This document shows positions 1-8,298 of a stretch of DNA of 64,000 bases, in pieces (the first letter of the stretch is position 1; every line of letters begins with the position of its first letter). The stretch lies in contig JAUIBR010000004.1 of NCBI GenBank assembly GCA_030427705.1, positions 1 to 64,000 of the forward strand, given 5' to 3'. This DNA comes from a bacterium. GTDB taxonomy: Bacteria > Myxococcota_A > Bradymonadia > Bradymonadales > Bradymonadaceae. Below the pieces are notes generated by a model, which made no database searches, was not told the DNA's origin, and saw only the letters and a list, made by a program, of their open reading frames with translations. The position numbers and the translations under genes are program-made.

Positions 1-680
1 CCAAAGGAAATCTGGCCGCCGTTGTGGTTATCGAAGGGTTGACCGACATCGATGATGATTCGCTCGGAACCTTCATCCACCGTTCCGTCCCCAGCCAGGG
101 TGAACTCCGAAACGCGAGAGCGCGTGCCGTTGTCGTTGGTGGTGTACGAGAGGAAAATCCGCTCATCCATCGGCCAATTGGGATGGAACGCCATGCCCAG
201 AAGTCCACGCTCACCGCAACATGCGACGCGGTCCCGGATATCTGCCCATTCTGTGGTGTCGGTGACGTTGTCATCATTGTCGAACGCAAAGATGCGACCT
301 GATTGCTCCATCAAGTACCAACGCGACGTGTCACCAGGTGCATGTTCAAGCCATAGCGGAGCCGAGAAATTGAGCGCGCTGAAACGTCGTGTCAGCTCGA
401 AATTGCGCTCTGCTGGCGGTGGGCGGTCCGGCGCAATGCACGTCGGATTGGCAGGACGGTCGTCCAACCCAAATGGTGCGGGTGTGGGCGGCATGCCCAT
501 ATCCACCCCGTTATTGGAGTTGTTCAGATTGTTGGTGTTGTTCTGGTTATTAACGTTGTTTTGATTGTTAACGTTGTTCTGATTGTTCTGGTTGTTTGCG
601 CGATTATTGCTCGACGACGAGTCGTCGCTGCACGCAACCGAGATCACTGCCAGAGCTACCAATAGTGCTAGCCGCTTCAT
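1..680 (-). CDS. PQQ-dependent sugar dehydrogenase-like lipoprotein (partial, C-terminus outside window)
   Basis: The reading frame starts at the ATG at 680-678 and runs off the left edge without a stop. The N-terminus is a lipoprotein signal (MKRLALLVALAVISVACSDD, lipobox Cys 17), followed by a Ser and Asn-rich linker (NNQNNVNN type) of about 35 residues and then the start of a beta-propeller. Segments such as WYLMEQSGRIFAF, ERGLLGMAFHP and DNHNGGQISF are typical of the glucose/sorbosone dehydrogenase (soluble aldose dehydrogenase, HHIP-like) family, in which the NHNGG segment lies near the active site. The expected role is periplasmic or surface oxidation of sugars with PQQ. About 226 residues are seen, roughly half of the usual length. 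Substrate cannot be inferred. It is divergent from the TetR gene to the right. Confidence 0.82.
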   Translation of the reverse strand, partial: MKRLALLVALAVISVACSDDSSSSNNRANNQNNQNNVNNQNNVNNQNNTNNLNNSNNGVDMGMPPTPAPFGLDDRPANPTCIAPDRPPPAERNFELTRRFSALNFSAPLWLEHAPGDTSRWYLMEQSGRIFAFDNDDNVTDTTEWADIRDRVACCGERGLLGMAFHPNWPMDERIFLSYTTNDNGTRSRVSEFTLAGDGTVDEGSERIIIDVGQPFDNHNGGQISF

Positions 681-1163
681 AAATGCTCCATTTGTTTCAA
701 TGGCGGCATGTTAACCAAAAACTGCGCGTACTGAAACTATGTAGCGAGGCAACTAGGCAACTACCTCTAGCGAAGGATTCGGGACGGCTTCCAGCTTTCA
801 GCGGTCAGCTTTCAGCTTTCAGCTTTCAGCTTCGGCTGGGTAGGTCGATGCGAATGGGAAGCCGCAAATCTTGGGTGGTCAACGCGGACCTGCGAGTCGC
901 TTTTCGGGGGAGTTCGGGAGAGTCGGAGTGGGAGAGTTTTCTAAAAATGGCTGTTTGCCCAGTTCAAACTCAACGCCTCACCTGCTGCTTTCCGCTCGAG
1001 TCGCCCCCGAATGATGACAGAAAAAATCTCGGTGGGGCCTCACGGACCTCGGTTCCCCTCGGTGGCCAAAGTGCGCAATCGGCAACAACCATCGTCGTGA
1101 CGCGCGCGAAAGCGCCCACCCGATGATCGCGAATGCAGACTCCTCAAGTGCTTGACTGCGAGC
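681..1163. other. Non-coding interval between divergent genes
   Basis: About 480 bases separate the sugar dehydrogenase start from the TetR operator. The open frames here have no ribosome binding site or recognisable domain and I take them as non-coding. The only clear structure is a heptamer array at 792-833. Promoters of both divergent genes must lie here, but I see no convincing -35/-10 pair. Confidence 0.5.
792..833. repeat. Short tandem heptamer array (agctttc unit)
   Basis: Five to six copies of the 7-base unit agctttc, the second copy degenerate (agcggtc). It lies in the long divergent intergenic region, not next to a stop codon, unlike the heptamer arrays at 3726 and 7459. It resembles the heptanucleotide STRR elements known from intergenic DNA of filamentous cyanobacteria, but a relationship is not shown. 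Confidence 0.8.
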
Positions 1164-1199
1164 CTACCGATTGGTAGACATCTTTCTACCGAACGGTAG
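1164..1199. promoter_or_regulatory. Pair of TetR-type operator palindromes
   Basis: Two copies of the palindrome CTACCGAnnGGTAG lie at 1164-1177 (CTACCGATTGGTAG) and 1186-1199 (CTACCGAACGGTAG), with starts 22 bases apart, two helical turns. They sit directly upstream of a TetR-family gene, the normal place for an autoregulatory operator. They overlap the upstream TTG start at 1171, which argues for the start at 1210. Confidence 0.75.
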
Positions 1200-1209
1200 A
1201 GAGAGTCAT

Positions 1210-1821
1210 TTGGAAGTCTCAGAACAAATCCTAAATGTCGCCAATAAGCTATTTGCTGAGCGTGGTTACGAAGGCACGTCGCTATCCGCGATCGCCGATG
1301 AAGTCGGCATTCGCAAGCCGTCTTTGCTGTACCACTACTCGTCAAAAGACACGCTTCGGCAGGCGGTCTTAGCGAGGCTCATGGAGCACTGGCAGTCGGT
1401 GCTGCCCCGAATTCTAGAGGCGGCGACGTCGGGTGATGACCGATTCGAATCGCTCGTCGGGGAAGTTGTGAACTTCTTCGCAGAAGACCTCGACCGGGCA
1501 CGACTGCTCTACCGCGAAATTTTGGACCGACCTGAAGAGCTGCGCGACCAGATGCGCGCCTTCTTAAGTCCGTGGCTGACCATCCTCGCCGACTATATCC
1601 GCAACGGTAAGCAGGACGGCAGCGTGCGACCCGATATCGACCCAGAAGCCTACATCCTGAGCGTGATTCAGATGATCGTGGGCGGTCTGGCTACCAATAA
1701 CGTTTTTGGAGCGCTCTTTGATGGGACCGATGCCCCAATTGAGCGACAGGCGGCCGAGCTGACACGCATCGCTCGCGCCTCCCTCTTCACCTCAGAATAT
1801 CTAGCGAAACGCTACACGTAA
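1210..1821 (+). CDS. TetR/AcrR family transcriptional regulator
   Basis: A 203-residue TetR-family repressor. The N-terminal helix-turn-helix is clear (ILNVANKLFAERGYEGTSLSAIADEVG...SLLYHYSSKDTL), followed by an all-helical ligand-binding domain. The frame is open from a TTG at 1171, but that start overlaps the palindromes at 1164-1199, so I prefer the TTG at 1210, preceded by a purine-rich agagag. The acyl-CoA dehydrogenase starts 11 bases after its stop, so the two are almost certainly one transcript, and the regulator probably senses an acyl-CoA or related lipid and represses its own operon. That ligand is inferred from context; the DNA-binding family is secure. Confidence 0.9.
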   Translation: MEVSEQILNVANKLFAERGYEGTSLSAIADEVGIRKPSLLYHYSSKDTLRQAVLARLMEHWQSVLPRILEAATSGDDRFESLVGEVVNFFAEDLDRARLLYREILDRPEELRDQMRAFLSPWLTILADYIRNGKQDGSVRPDIDPEAYILSVIQMIVGGLATNNVFGALFDGTDAPIERQAAELTRIARASLFTSEYLAKRYT

Positions 1822-1832
1822 GGACTTATGCC

Positions 1833-3725
1833 ATGGCAAACTTCTTCACTGACAATCCAGACCTTCAATACTACGTCGAAAAGGGCATCGACTGGGAAAC
1901 CCTGGTCAACGCCGTCGAACAATCATTGCCAAATGATGACATCGAATCTGTCGAGGACGCGGTCTACTTCTACAAGGAAGTCCTGAACATGGTCGGCGAG
2001 TTCGTGGCCAATGAGGTCGCGCCGCGCGCGGCAGCGATTGACCATGAAGGCCCCTGGCTTGAGGACGGTCAGGTCAAACACCCAAAAGGATTCGACGAGA
2101 TTTTCGAGCATATTAAGTCGCTAGAGCTTCACGGCTTGGGCGTTCCTCGTGAGCTTGGCGGTATGAACGCGCCGCATATCTTGAATCTGATGTGCTCCGA
2201 GATGTTTGCACGAGCAGACGTCTCGATGATGACGCACCATAGCTTCCACTTCGGAATCGCGATGGCACTCCTGGTCTACTCGATGAACGAGGGCACGACT
2301 GAATACGACCCCGAGACCGGGGCGATTCTCAGCACGCGTTTCGAGACCGAGATTCGCGATATCTTAAGCGGCGAAGCGTGGGGGGCGATGGACATCACCG
2401 AGCCCGATGCTGGAAGCGACATGGCGGCGCTTAGCACTAAGGCGTTCCAAGACGACGATGGAAACTGGTTCATCACCGGTCAGAAAATCTTCATCACGTC
2501 CGGTCACGGCAAGTACCACATCGTCATCGCACGTAGCGAAGCAGACAAAGAAGGGCTCGACGCACTGTCGACCTTCATGGTCCAGACCTACGAGGACCTC
2601 GACGACGGCACACGCAAACGCTACGCGACCATTGACCGGCTTGAAGAAAAGCTTGGGCACCACGCCTCACCGACTTGCTCGGTCATCTTCGAGAACAGCC
2701 CAGCAAAGCTGATTGGCAACCGCGGCGAGGGCTTCAAACAGATGCTCTTGTTGATGAACAATGCGCGGCTCGGAGTTGGATTCGAGTCCGTCGCCGTCTG
2801 CCAGGCGTCTTACGTTTTGGCCAAAGAATACGCGGCTGAGCGTCGTGCTTTTGGCAAGACCATCGACAAGCACGAGATGATCGCGGACTACCTCGACGAT
2901 ATGGAGTCAACTATCGCCGGCCTCCGTGCCATGGGCTACACCGCGACTTTCCATGAAGAGATGGGATTTCGGATCGGCATCCAGCTGTCGCGCGACAACT
3001 CCTTATCCGAGATTGACCGCAAGCGGCTTGAACGTCGGCAGCGCAAGCATAAGGCGGCGTCACGCAAGATTACGCCATTGTTCAAGTATCTTGCGGCCGA
3101 AAAGGCGGTCGAGATGGCTCGCATGTGCATGCAGATTCACGGCGGTGCTGGCTACACCACCGAATACGGCGCCGAGAAGCTGCTCCGCGACGCGCTAGTC
3201 ATGCCGATCTACGAAGGCACCTCGCAGATTCAGTCGCTGATGGCGATGAAAGACACGCTGGGCGCCATCATGAAAAACCCACAGGAGTTCGTGCGACGCC
3301 TGGCTCAAGCGCGCTGGAAGACGATGTCTGGCGACAGTCTCGCTCGCCGCGTCGCCAAGATCGAACACGCCTCGCTGACCGCGCAGCAGCACCTGGTGCG
3401 CAAGACCGCCATGGATAAGTTCCAGGATGTTCGACACCGTCCGATGGGTGAGTGGCTGGACCTCTTGCGAACAGATTGGGACCCGAAGCGCGACTTCGCC
3501 TTCGCCATGCTGCACGCCGAGAACCTTGCGCTCCTGCTCAGCGACGAAGCCATTGTCGGCATCTTGTATGAGCAAGCACAGAAGCATCCTGAGCGACGCG
3601 AAGTGCTTGAGGCGTACTTGGAGCGTGCCGAGGTTCGAAGCCGCATGTTGGTCGACAAGATCACCAACACCGGTGACCGGTTGCTTGGCCGACTCGCCAA
3701 AGAGAGCGAAGCAGCGGCGGAATAG
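1833..3725 (+). CDS. Acyl-CoA dehydrogenase, long (about 630 aa) type
   Basis: FAD-dependent acyl-CoA dehydrogenase, oxidising acyl-CoA to trans-2-enoyl-CoA in the cytoplasm. The order is an N-terminal extension (MANFFTDNPDLQYY), the helical N-domain, the beta-domain with GAMDITEPDAGSDM and FITSG, and the C-terminal helical domain with QIHGGAGYTTEYGAEKLLRD and the catalytic Glu in IYEGTSQIQ. At 630 residues it is longer than the 380-residue core family and like the extended enzymes that carry an extra C-terminal region, such as DmdC-like and FadE5-like proteins. Second gene of the TetR-led unit, so likely induced by the TetR ligand. A heptamer array begins immediately after its TAG stop. The acyl chain it uses cannot be told from sequence. 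Confidence 0.93.
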   Translation: MANFFTDNPDLQYYVEKGIDWETLVNAVEQSLPNDDIESVEDAVYFYKEVLNMVGEFVANEVAPRAAAIDHEGPWLEDGQVKHPKGFDEIFEHIKSLELHGLGVPRELGGMNAPHILNLMCSEMFARADVSMMTHHSFHFGIAMALLVYSMNEGTTEYDPETGAILSTRFETEIRDILSGEAWGAMDITEPDAGSDMAALSTKAFQDDDGNWFITGQKIFITSGHGKYHIVIARSEADKEGLDALSTFMVQTYEDLDDGTRKRYATIDRLEEKLGHHASPTCSVIFENSPAKLIGNRGEGFKQMLLLMNNARLGVGFESVAVCQASYVLAKEYAAERRAFGKTIDKHEMIADYLDDMESTIAGLRAMGYTATFHEEMGFRIGIQLSRDNSLSEIDRKRLERRQRKHKAASRKITPLFKYLAAEKAVEMARMCMQIHGGAGYTTEYGAEKLLRDALVMPIYEGTSQIQSLMAMKDTLGAIMKNPQEFVRRLAQARWKTMSGDSLARRVAKIEHASLTAQQHLVRKTAMDKFQDVRHRPMGEWLDLLRTDWDPKRDFAFAMLHAENLALLLSDEAIVGILYEQAQKHPERREVLEAYLERAEVRSRMLVDKITNTGDRLLGRLAKESEAAAE

Positions 3726-3756
3726 TCGTTAGTTGTTGGTCTTTGGTCTTTAGTCC
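3726..3756 (+). repeat. Heptamer array starting at the stop codon of the acyl-CoA dehydrogenase
   Basis: Directly after TAG (3723-3725) come four exact 7-base units, TCGTTAG, TTGTTGG, TCTTTGG and TCTTTAG, then TCC. The convergent lipoprotein gene ends inside it (TAA at 3752-3750). The same design (TAG, T-rich heptamers, TCC) follows livF at 7459-7506. No terminator stem is seen. Confidence 0.75.
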
Positions 3757-4859
3757 GGTGGGAGAGGTATTTGATGCCAGTAGCTGCCCATGAGCCCACG
3801 TGGCTGCCCATTGCCAACAATGCCGCTGTCGTCTGGCCGAATTGTGTATCTCAAGAAGACCGTGTCTATGTCAGCGTTGATATCACCCGTCGAGATGACA
3901 TTTGACTCATCTGAGACATCCCACACCCGGATAAATCTGTCTGGCCCGTTGACGTGCGTTGTCGTCCAATAGTTATCGGTAAGCACCTGACCACCTTCAT
4001 AGTCTGAGTCCGGGGGTAGTAACACGTTTGATATCTCATTGAATCCCTGACTAGAGACGTCATAAAGATAATATGACCCACTCAGGTAAGCCCCTAACTT
4101 GGTTCGGTCTCTGGACAATTCTAGGCCGTCGAGCTCTCTGGTCTCTTCCGCCACTACCGACGGCCCGAGTAGGTCGAAACGAAGTCGTCGAAGCGTCTCC
4201 CCCGCTAAGAACACTGTGTCGCCATCCGCCGCGATTGAAGTCGAACGTTGGACATCGAATCGTTCGGTAACCCTTGGATTCTGAAATGTTGAAGTGGAGA
4301 TCGCGACGATTTTGTTTGTGCAATTTAGATATGAGCGATTCGCGCCACCAACCGCCACTCCTTGGGGGAAACAATCTCCTTCAATCGTCAGGCCTGAAGA
4401 GGCATTAAATTTGCCGCCTGCATCAATTTCAACAAAGACCAAGTCCAAGATCAGACCATCCTCCACGACTAAACCCACGACACCATCTCTGACATCAAAA
4501 TCCTGTATCTCCCCACGCGACAGTTCAAAGTAGTCGATGATGTTCCCATTCAAATCAAAGCTGGCCAGCGCACCGGACTCGCGAGCGGAGAGCTTTTCGC
4601 GATATGCCACAATGACATCTCCCGTCAATTTGATGTCGGTGTATGAAAGGACTGCTTCGTTCCAATCCTCAGGTGATGTTCTCTGTGACAGGTCCGAATC
4701 TGAATCCGAATCCGACTCAGTCTGGTCGGATTCAAGATCATCAGTGCTCATATCGAAAAAATCCCCCATGTCAGACCCGACAGGCGGAACTTGGGTAGCA
4801 TCGGATCCACATCCGGCCAGCACGAACCCGAGCATCAAGATCATCGCAGTCATTCGCAC
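3750..4859 (-). CDS. Putative lipoprotein with Asp/Ser-rich linker, function unknown
   Basis: 369 residues. A short lipoprotein signal (MRMTAMILMLGFVLAGC) is followed by an acidic linker with SDSDSDSD, then a domain of repeated beta-rich stretches (DVIVAYREKL, IVAISTSTF, DTVFLAGETLRRL, DRFIRVWDVSDE) suggestive of a beta-propeller; that fold is inference. The GTG start at 4859 is chosen because GAGGA lies six bases upstream and it gives a positively charged signal; an ATG at 4853 in an ATGA overlap with the upstream gene is the alternative. It is coupled to the secreted protein at 4850-5350 and converges on the acyl-CoA dehydrogenase. No family recognised. Confidence 0.75.
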   Translation of the reverse strand: MRMTAMILMLGFVLAGCGSDATQVPPVGSDMGDFFDMSTDDLESDQTESDSDSDSDLSQRTSPEDWNEAVLSYTDIKLTGDVIVAYREKLSARESGALASFDLNGNIIDYFELSRGEIQDFDVRDGVVGLVVEDGLILDLVFVEIDAGGKFNASSGLTIEGDCFPQGVAVGGANRSYLNCTNKIVAISTSTFQNPRVTERFDVQRSTSIAADGDTVFLAGETLRRLRFDLLGPSVVAEETRELDGLELSRDRTKLGAYLSGSYYLYDVSSQGFNEISNVLLPPDSDYEGGQVLTDNYWTTTHVNGPDRFIRVWDVSDESNVISTGDINADIDTVFLRYTIRPDDSGIVGNGQPRGLMGSYWHQIPLPPD

Positions 4860-5350
4860 GAAGGTTCCTCAAGGTAACAGATCTGAATCAGTAACGGTTC
4901 TGCGTCAGTGTGAATGATTCGGAAGAAATCAATTGGGTCATCCACACAAATTGCAGACGGAAAAGGTATATTCGTACCTGCCGACACAGTCTTTTCGCCC
5001 ACTTTCCCAGACGAATTCCAAGCCTGCACCGTAAAATCGCCACCACCCTGGTTTCGTGCGTAGATAATCGGGCGATAAACGGAAAATGGGAGCAAAATGT
5101 CGGTCTTGTCTGCCGGGACAAACAACGCATTTCCTAAGTTAGTGTAATTCGAAACTTGGAACAAGTTGGGACCCGCTCCAGGCGCAAACAGGTCATGGTC
5201 TAGACCATCGGAAGAACTGAATACACTTGAATAGTTGCCAACAGAATCGCCGTTGTAGTCCCAACATCGATACTCACAGAAGTCTGCGGATGCTTGGACA
5301 GAAAACAGAGTAAAAATGATGCCAACGATTAATGAAGTCGGTTTTCGCAT
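4850..5350 (-). CDS. Small secreted protein, function unknown
   Basis: 166 residues with a Sec signal peptide (about residues 1-22, ending VQASA) and a mature part with several Cys (CEYRCWDY near the N-terminus, CYLEEPSC at the end), suggesting disulphides. No lipobox. A ribosome site (aggagg) lies just upstream of the ATG. It overlaps the next lipoprotein gene by ten bases, so both are translated from one mRNA and may work together on the cell surface. No domain recognised. Confidence 0.72.
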   Translation of the reverse strand: MRKPTSLIVGIIFTLFSVQASADFCEYRCWDYNGDSVGNYSSVFSSSDGLDHDLFAPGAGPNLFQVSNYTNLGNALFVPADKTDILLPFSVYRPIIYARNQGGGDFTVQAWNSSGKVGEKTVSAGTNIPFPSAICVDDPIDFFRIIHTDAEPLLIQICYLEEPSCE

Positions 5351-5524
5351 GGTTTCCTCCTAATGGGATGCAGCCAGTGAGGGCTAAAACTACTTTTTTT
5401 TTAGTGGGTTACGTCAAATGTGAATCTATGAACGCTGACGAACTGCTTGGACATTCTTCTACGCGTCTAGTCTTTTGGAACCTCACCTGAGATTCGAACA
5501 TAAATCTGATTAGATGGAGCTAAC

Positions 5525-6502
5525 ATGAAACGAACTCTCATATTGGTTGGCGGCGTGCTTTCAGCGTGCAGCCCAAGTGAACCAAATACGCAGATGCGGC
5601 CGGTCACGGCCGAGTACCAGGTGATGGCGACGAACCCCAGTGACCAGCCCGAAGAGTTGGGGAAGGTCTCGTGGTTGCGCGACTACAACGCCGCCATCAA
5701 AGCGTCGAAGAAAGCCAACAAACCGATTTTCCTATTGTTCACGGAAGTCCCCGGCTGCAGCACCGTAAAGGGCTTTGCCAATGGACCATTGAGCGACCCG
5801 CTCGTCGTAGATGCGATTCAGCATGAGTTCATCCCGCTGGCCATCTACAACAACACCAGCGGCGACGCCGACGCCAAGATTCTGAAGAAGTTCGACGAGC
5901 CCTCGTGGAACAACCCCGTGGTGCGGTTCATCGACTCAAACGGCGAAGACGTTCGGCCGCGTTACTCGCGTGGATGGAAGAAGGCAGGATTGCTGAAGGC
6001 CATGGTTGAAGCGCTCGACAAGACGGGCGGCGCTCCGGATTACCTGAAGCTCACGTCTAACGAAGCCAACGCAAAGACCAAGACAGCGATGTTCTCGATG
6101 TATTGCTTTTGGACAGGCGAGGTGAAGTTCGCTGGACTTGAAGGCGTTGTCGCTACGCGTCCGGGATTCGCCGCAGGCCGAGAGGTCGTCGAAGTCACCT
6201 ACGACCCCAAACAGACGACCCTCAGCAAACTCGCCAGCGACGCAGCCGAAGTGGACGCCGCCAGTGGTTTCATGACAAATAGTGACACTGATTTGAAGGC
6301 AGTCACCGCGCTGCCTGTCTTGAAATCGGACGACGCTTTTCGGTATTCCGCTAAGGACGACAAATACCAAATCCGTGGCACAAACTGGCAGAGTTTAAAC
6401 CTGACCCCAGCACAAGCCACGGCGCTCAATCTGGCGAAGGTCAGTCAGTCCAAAGATGCAAGGCAGGTTTTGTCACCAACCCAACGAAACACCTGGAAGT
6501 AG
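5525..6502 (+). CDS. Lipoprotein with VPGC thioredoxin-like domain and MsrA-like C-terminal domain
   Basis: 325 residues. Lipobox LSAC with Cys 15 after MKRTLILVGGV. Residues about 50-165 are thioredoxin-like (WLRDYNAAIKASKKANKPIFLLF) with TEVPGCST; Cys 78 is where VPGUxxT-family proteins of other bacteria carry selenocysteine, so this is a Cys form. Residues about 188-240 resemble peptide methionine sulphoxide reductase A: YCFWTGEVKFAGLEGVVATRPGFAAG then VVEVTYDP, with Cys 194 in the place of the MsrA catalytic Cys (GCFW in true MsrA). A role in redox repair at the envelope is plausible. GGAG precedes the ATG. Stands alone between convergent and unrelated genes. Confidence 0.78.
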   Translation: MKRTLILVGGVLSACSPSEPNTQMRPVTAEYQVMATNPSDQPEELGKVSWLRDYNAAIKASKKANKPIFLLFTEVPGCSTVKGFANGPLSDPLVVDAIQHEFIPLAIYNNTSGDADAKILKKFDEPSWNNPVVRFIDSNGEDVRPRYSRGWKKAGLLKAMVEALDKTGGAPDYLKLTSNEANAKTKTAMFSMYCFWTGEVKFAGLEGVVATRPGFAAGREVVEVTYDPKQTTLSKLASDAAEVDAASGFMTNSDTDLKAVTALPVLKSDDAFRYSAKDDKYQIRGTNWQSLNLTPAQATALNLAKVSQSKDARQVLSPTQRNTWK

Positions 6503-6551
6503 CGAGCCTCAGCTGAACCGTCACAGCAGCCACAGGTGACGTAAGAATTGA

Positions 6552-7340
6552 TTAATTCGAATCAGACCGGTAAATGTGGGACGATCGCCGATGATGTACC
6601 CGGGATTCCCAAAGAAGGATATCTGCCCATCTGTACAGCAACCGAGGAACTTCTTTCTGCGCGCTGCCAAGGCTGTCGATACTCGACGGTAGCGTGGATA
6701 CCGGGTGGTAGGTCATCAAGCACTCATTGGTCGACCTGGCAAAGCTCAGTCCCCCATCATCTGAGACTTCAATCGGCCGATGGGTTCCCATAGAATACAC
6801 GCTGTCCGCCTTAATGAGCGCCACGACGAACTCCGTCCCCTCGTCGATTCCACGGTCTGAGTTGTCCGGATCATCAAGATGCCATTCCAAAGTTCCACCC
6901 TTGGTTTGTGGCTCTATGCTCAATCTTGGCTCCCAGTTGGAATACCAATGCGAGGGAACACGGATTTCGATCTCCTCTCCGGTCGAAAGTGTTCCTCCAT
7001 AGGTCTCCTGGACCCGAGCACGAATCTCGAAAACAGGCTCGGAATCGTAGGGACAATCTTCGATCATGCGTCGAACATTGACTCCCCAAGATGGCGCGAA
7101 TACTGGTCCAGAACCCAAGACTTCAATCTTCACCAATTGATCCGACAGCTTGAGCCAATCACAGAATGTGGGCTCGGTTTCAGAGACTTGACACTCATAG
7201 TTAGAGTGGTCGATCGGAAGCTTGGCATACAATTGTTCTACTGAACCCTGACGCTCGGAGCCCGTCGTCGTTTCTGAATCCGCCGTACACGCCCCGAAAA
7301 TCAGGGTCGCAGCTAAAGTCATGTTTATTAGTCGCATCAC
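6552..7340 (-). CDS. Putative lipoprotein, function unknown, possibly frameshifted near the 3' end
   Basis: 262 residues with a lipoprotein signal (MMRLINMTLAATLIFGAC) and a mature domain without recognised family; it has paired Cys and reads like a secreted beta-rich protein (GTEFVVALIKADSVYSMGTHRPIEV). The last 35 residues are unusually rich in Arg, Trp and His. Moving one base forward at about 6670 gives a more protein-like tail (KKFLGCCTDGQISFFGNPGY and on to HLWLL) ending at a TGA near 6519. Either a one-base deletion or a sequencing error could explain this; the annotated end is therefore uncertain. Confidence 0.62.
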   Translation of the reverse strand: MMRLINMTLAATLIFGACTADSETTTGSERQGSVEQLYAKLPIDHSNYECQVSETEPTFCDWLKLSDQLVKIEVLGSGPVFAPSWGVNVRRMIEDCPYDSEPVFEIRARVQETYGGTLSTGEEIEIRVPSHWYSNWEPRLSIEPQTKGGTLEWHLDDPDNSDRGIDEGTEFVVALIKADSVYSMGTHRPIEVSDDGGLSFARSTNECLMTYHPVSTLPSSIDSLGSAQKEVPRLLYRWADILLWESRVHHRRSSHIYRSDSN

Positions 7341-7458
7341 GGCTCAGCATTTTACTTGAATCAGTAACGTATCGGTTCTTTGAAGCGAAATACAGTCGGC
7401 CAGAATCTGAGACCATTTCGCTGAATAGTCCTTGGTTTTGATTCAAGATCTTGGAGGA

Positions 7459-7506
7459 CCAAAACCAAAAACCAAAAACCAAAGACCAAGAACCAAGAAC
7501 CAAGAA
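7459..7506 (-). repeat. Heptamer array starting at the stop codon of livF
   Basis: Read on the minus strand directly after the livF TAG (7509-7507): three copies of TTCTTGG, one TCTTTGG, two TTTTTGG and a shortened TTTTGG, then TCC. It shares the unit TCTTTGG, the TAG boundary and the TCC boundary with the array at 3726. The T-rich strand is the sense strand in both. Confidence 0.8.
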
Positions 7507-8286
7507 CTAACTCAACCAGCGCTTGCGCCGTCGATAGTGCTTAACATCACGGAAGCTCTTGCGGGCCTCGCCACCACCGACACCGAGATAGAACTCCTTG
7601 ATATCGTCATCGGCAAGCAGTTCTTCGGAGCTACCGTCGAGCACGATCTTGCCGGTTTCCATGATGTAGCCGTAATTGGCCAAGCTGAGCGCGACGCGCG
7701 CGTTCTGCTCGACCAAGAGCACCGTAACGCCGTCCTGATTGATTTCCCGGACCAGGGCCGCAACGTCTTCAACAATCTTCGGGGCAAGCCCCAGAGACGG
7801 TTCGTCGAGTAAGAGCAACTTGGGGTTGCTCATCAGGGCGCGCGCGATCGCCAGCATTTGTTGCTCACCACCCGATAGATAGCCGGCGGGCTGCTTGCGT
7901 CGTTCACCCAGGATTGGGAAGCGTTTGTAGAACTCTTCGGCGCGTGACGTGTCTCCGCTGAGATATGCGCCAGCCTTCAGGTTCTCTTCGACGGTCAGCT
8001 CAGGCAGGATGCGCCGGCCTTCCATGACCTGCGCGACGCCCATGCGAACAATCTCGTTGGCCTTGCGGTCGATGAGATCAAAGCCATTCCACGTGACCGA
8101 GCCTTTGGTGACGCAGCCCTCGTGGATGTCCAACAAGCCAGTGATTGCACGCAGAAGTGTCGTCTTGCCCGCACCGTTTGGCCCAAGAAGCGCAACAACC
8201 TCACCTTCAGGGATGGTGAGGCTGACGCCTTTCAGAACGAGCATCACGTTGTGATACACGACCTCTATGTTCGAAACTTCGAGCAT
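7507..8286 (-). CDS. livF: Branched-chain amino acid-type ABC transporter ATPase LivF
   Basis: 259 residues, the usual length for LivF. Walker A GPNGAGKTT near residue 36, signature LSGGEQQM, Walker B LLLLDEPSLGL and the switch His region VLLVEQN are all intact. LivF pairs with LivG to power uptake of hydrophobic amino acids or related small molecules through LivH/LivM. The binding protein is 12 bases upstream in the same operon, but no LivH or LivM is here; a LivG-like ATPase is at 37.8 kb. A basic tail (RDVKHYRRRKRWLS) ends the protein just before a heptamer array. Confidence 0.92.
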   Translation of the reverse strand: MLEVSNIEVVYHNVMLVLKGVSLTIPEGEVVALLGPNGAGKTTLLRAITGLLDIHEGCVTKGSVTWNGFDLIDRKANEIVRMGVAQVMEGRRILPELTVEENLKAGAYLSGDTSRAEEFYKRFPILGERRKQPAGYLSGGEQQMLAIARALMSNPKLLLLDEPSLGLAPKIVEDVAALVREINQDGVTVLLVEQNARVALSLANYGYIMETGKIVLDGSSEELLADDDIKEFYLGVGGGEARKSFRDVKHYRRRKRWLS

Positions 8287-8298
8287 GCTTACCTGCGA

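Noticed and set aside
683-1126. Open frame of 147 codons in the first intergenic region
   Set aside because: No ribosome site or domain; its codons run through the agctttc heptamer array, which produces a repetitive peptide.
5470-5500. GATTCGAAC resembling a tRNA T-loop
   Set aside because: No acceptor or anticodon stem can be drawn around it.
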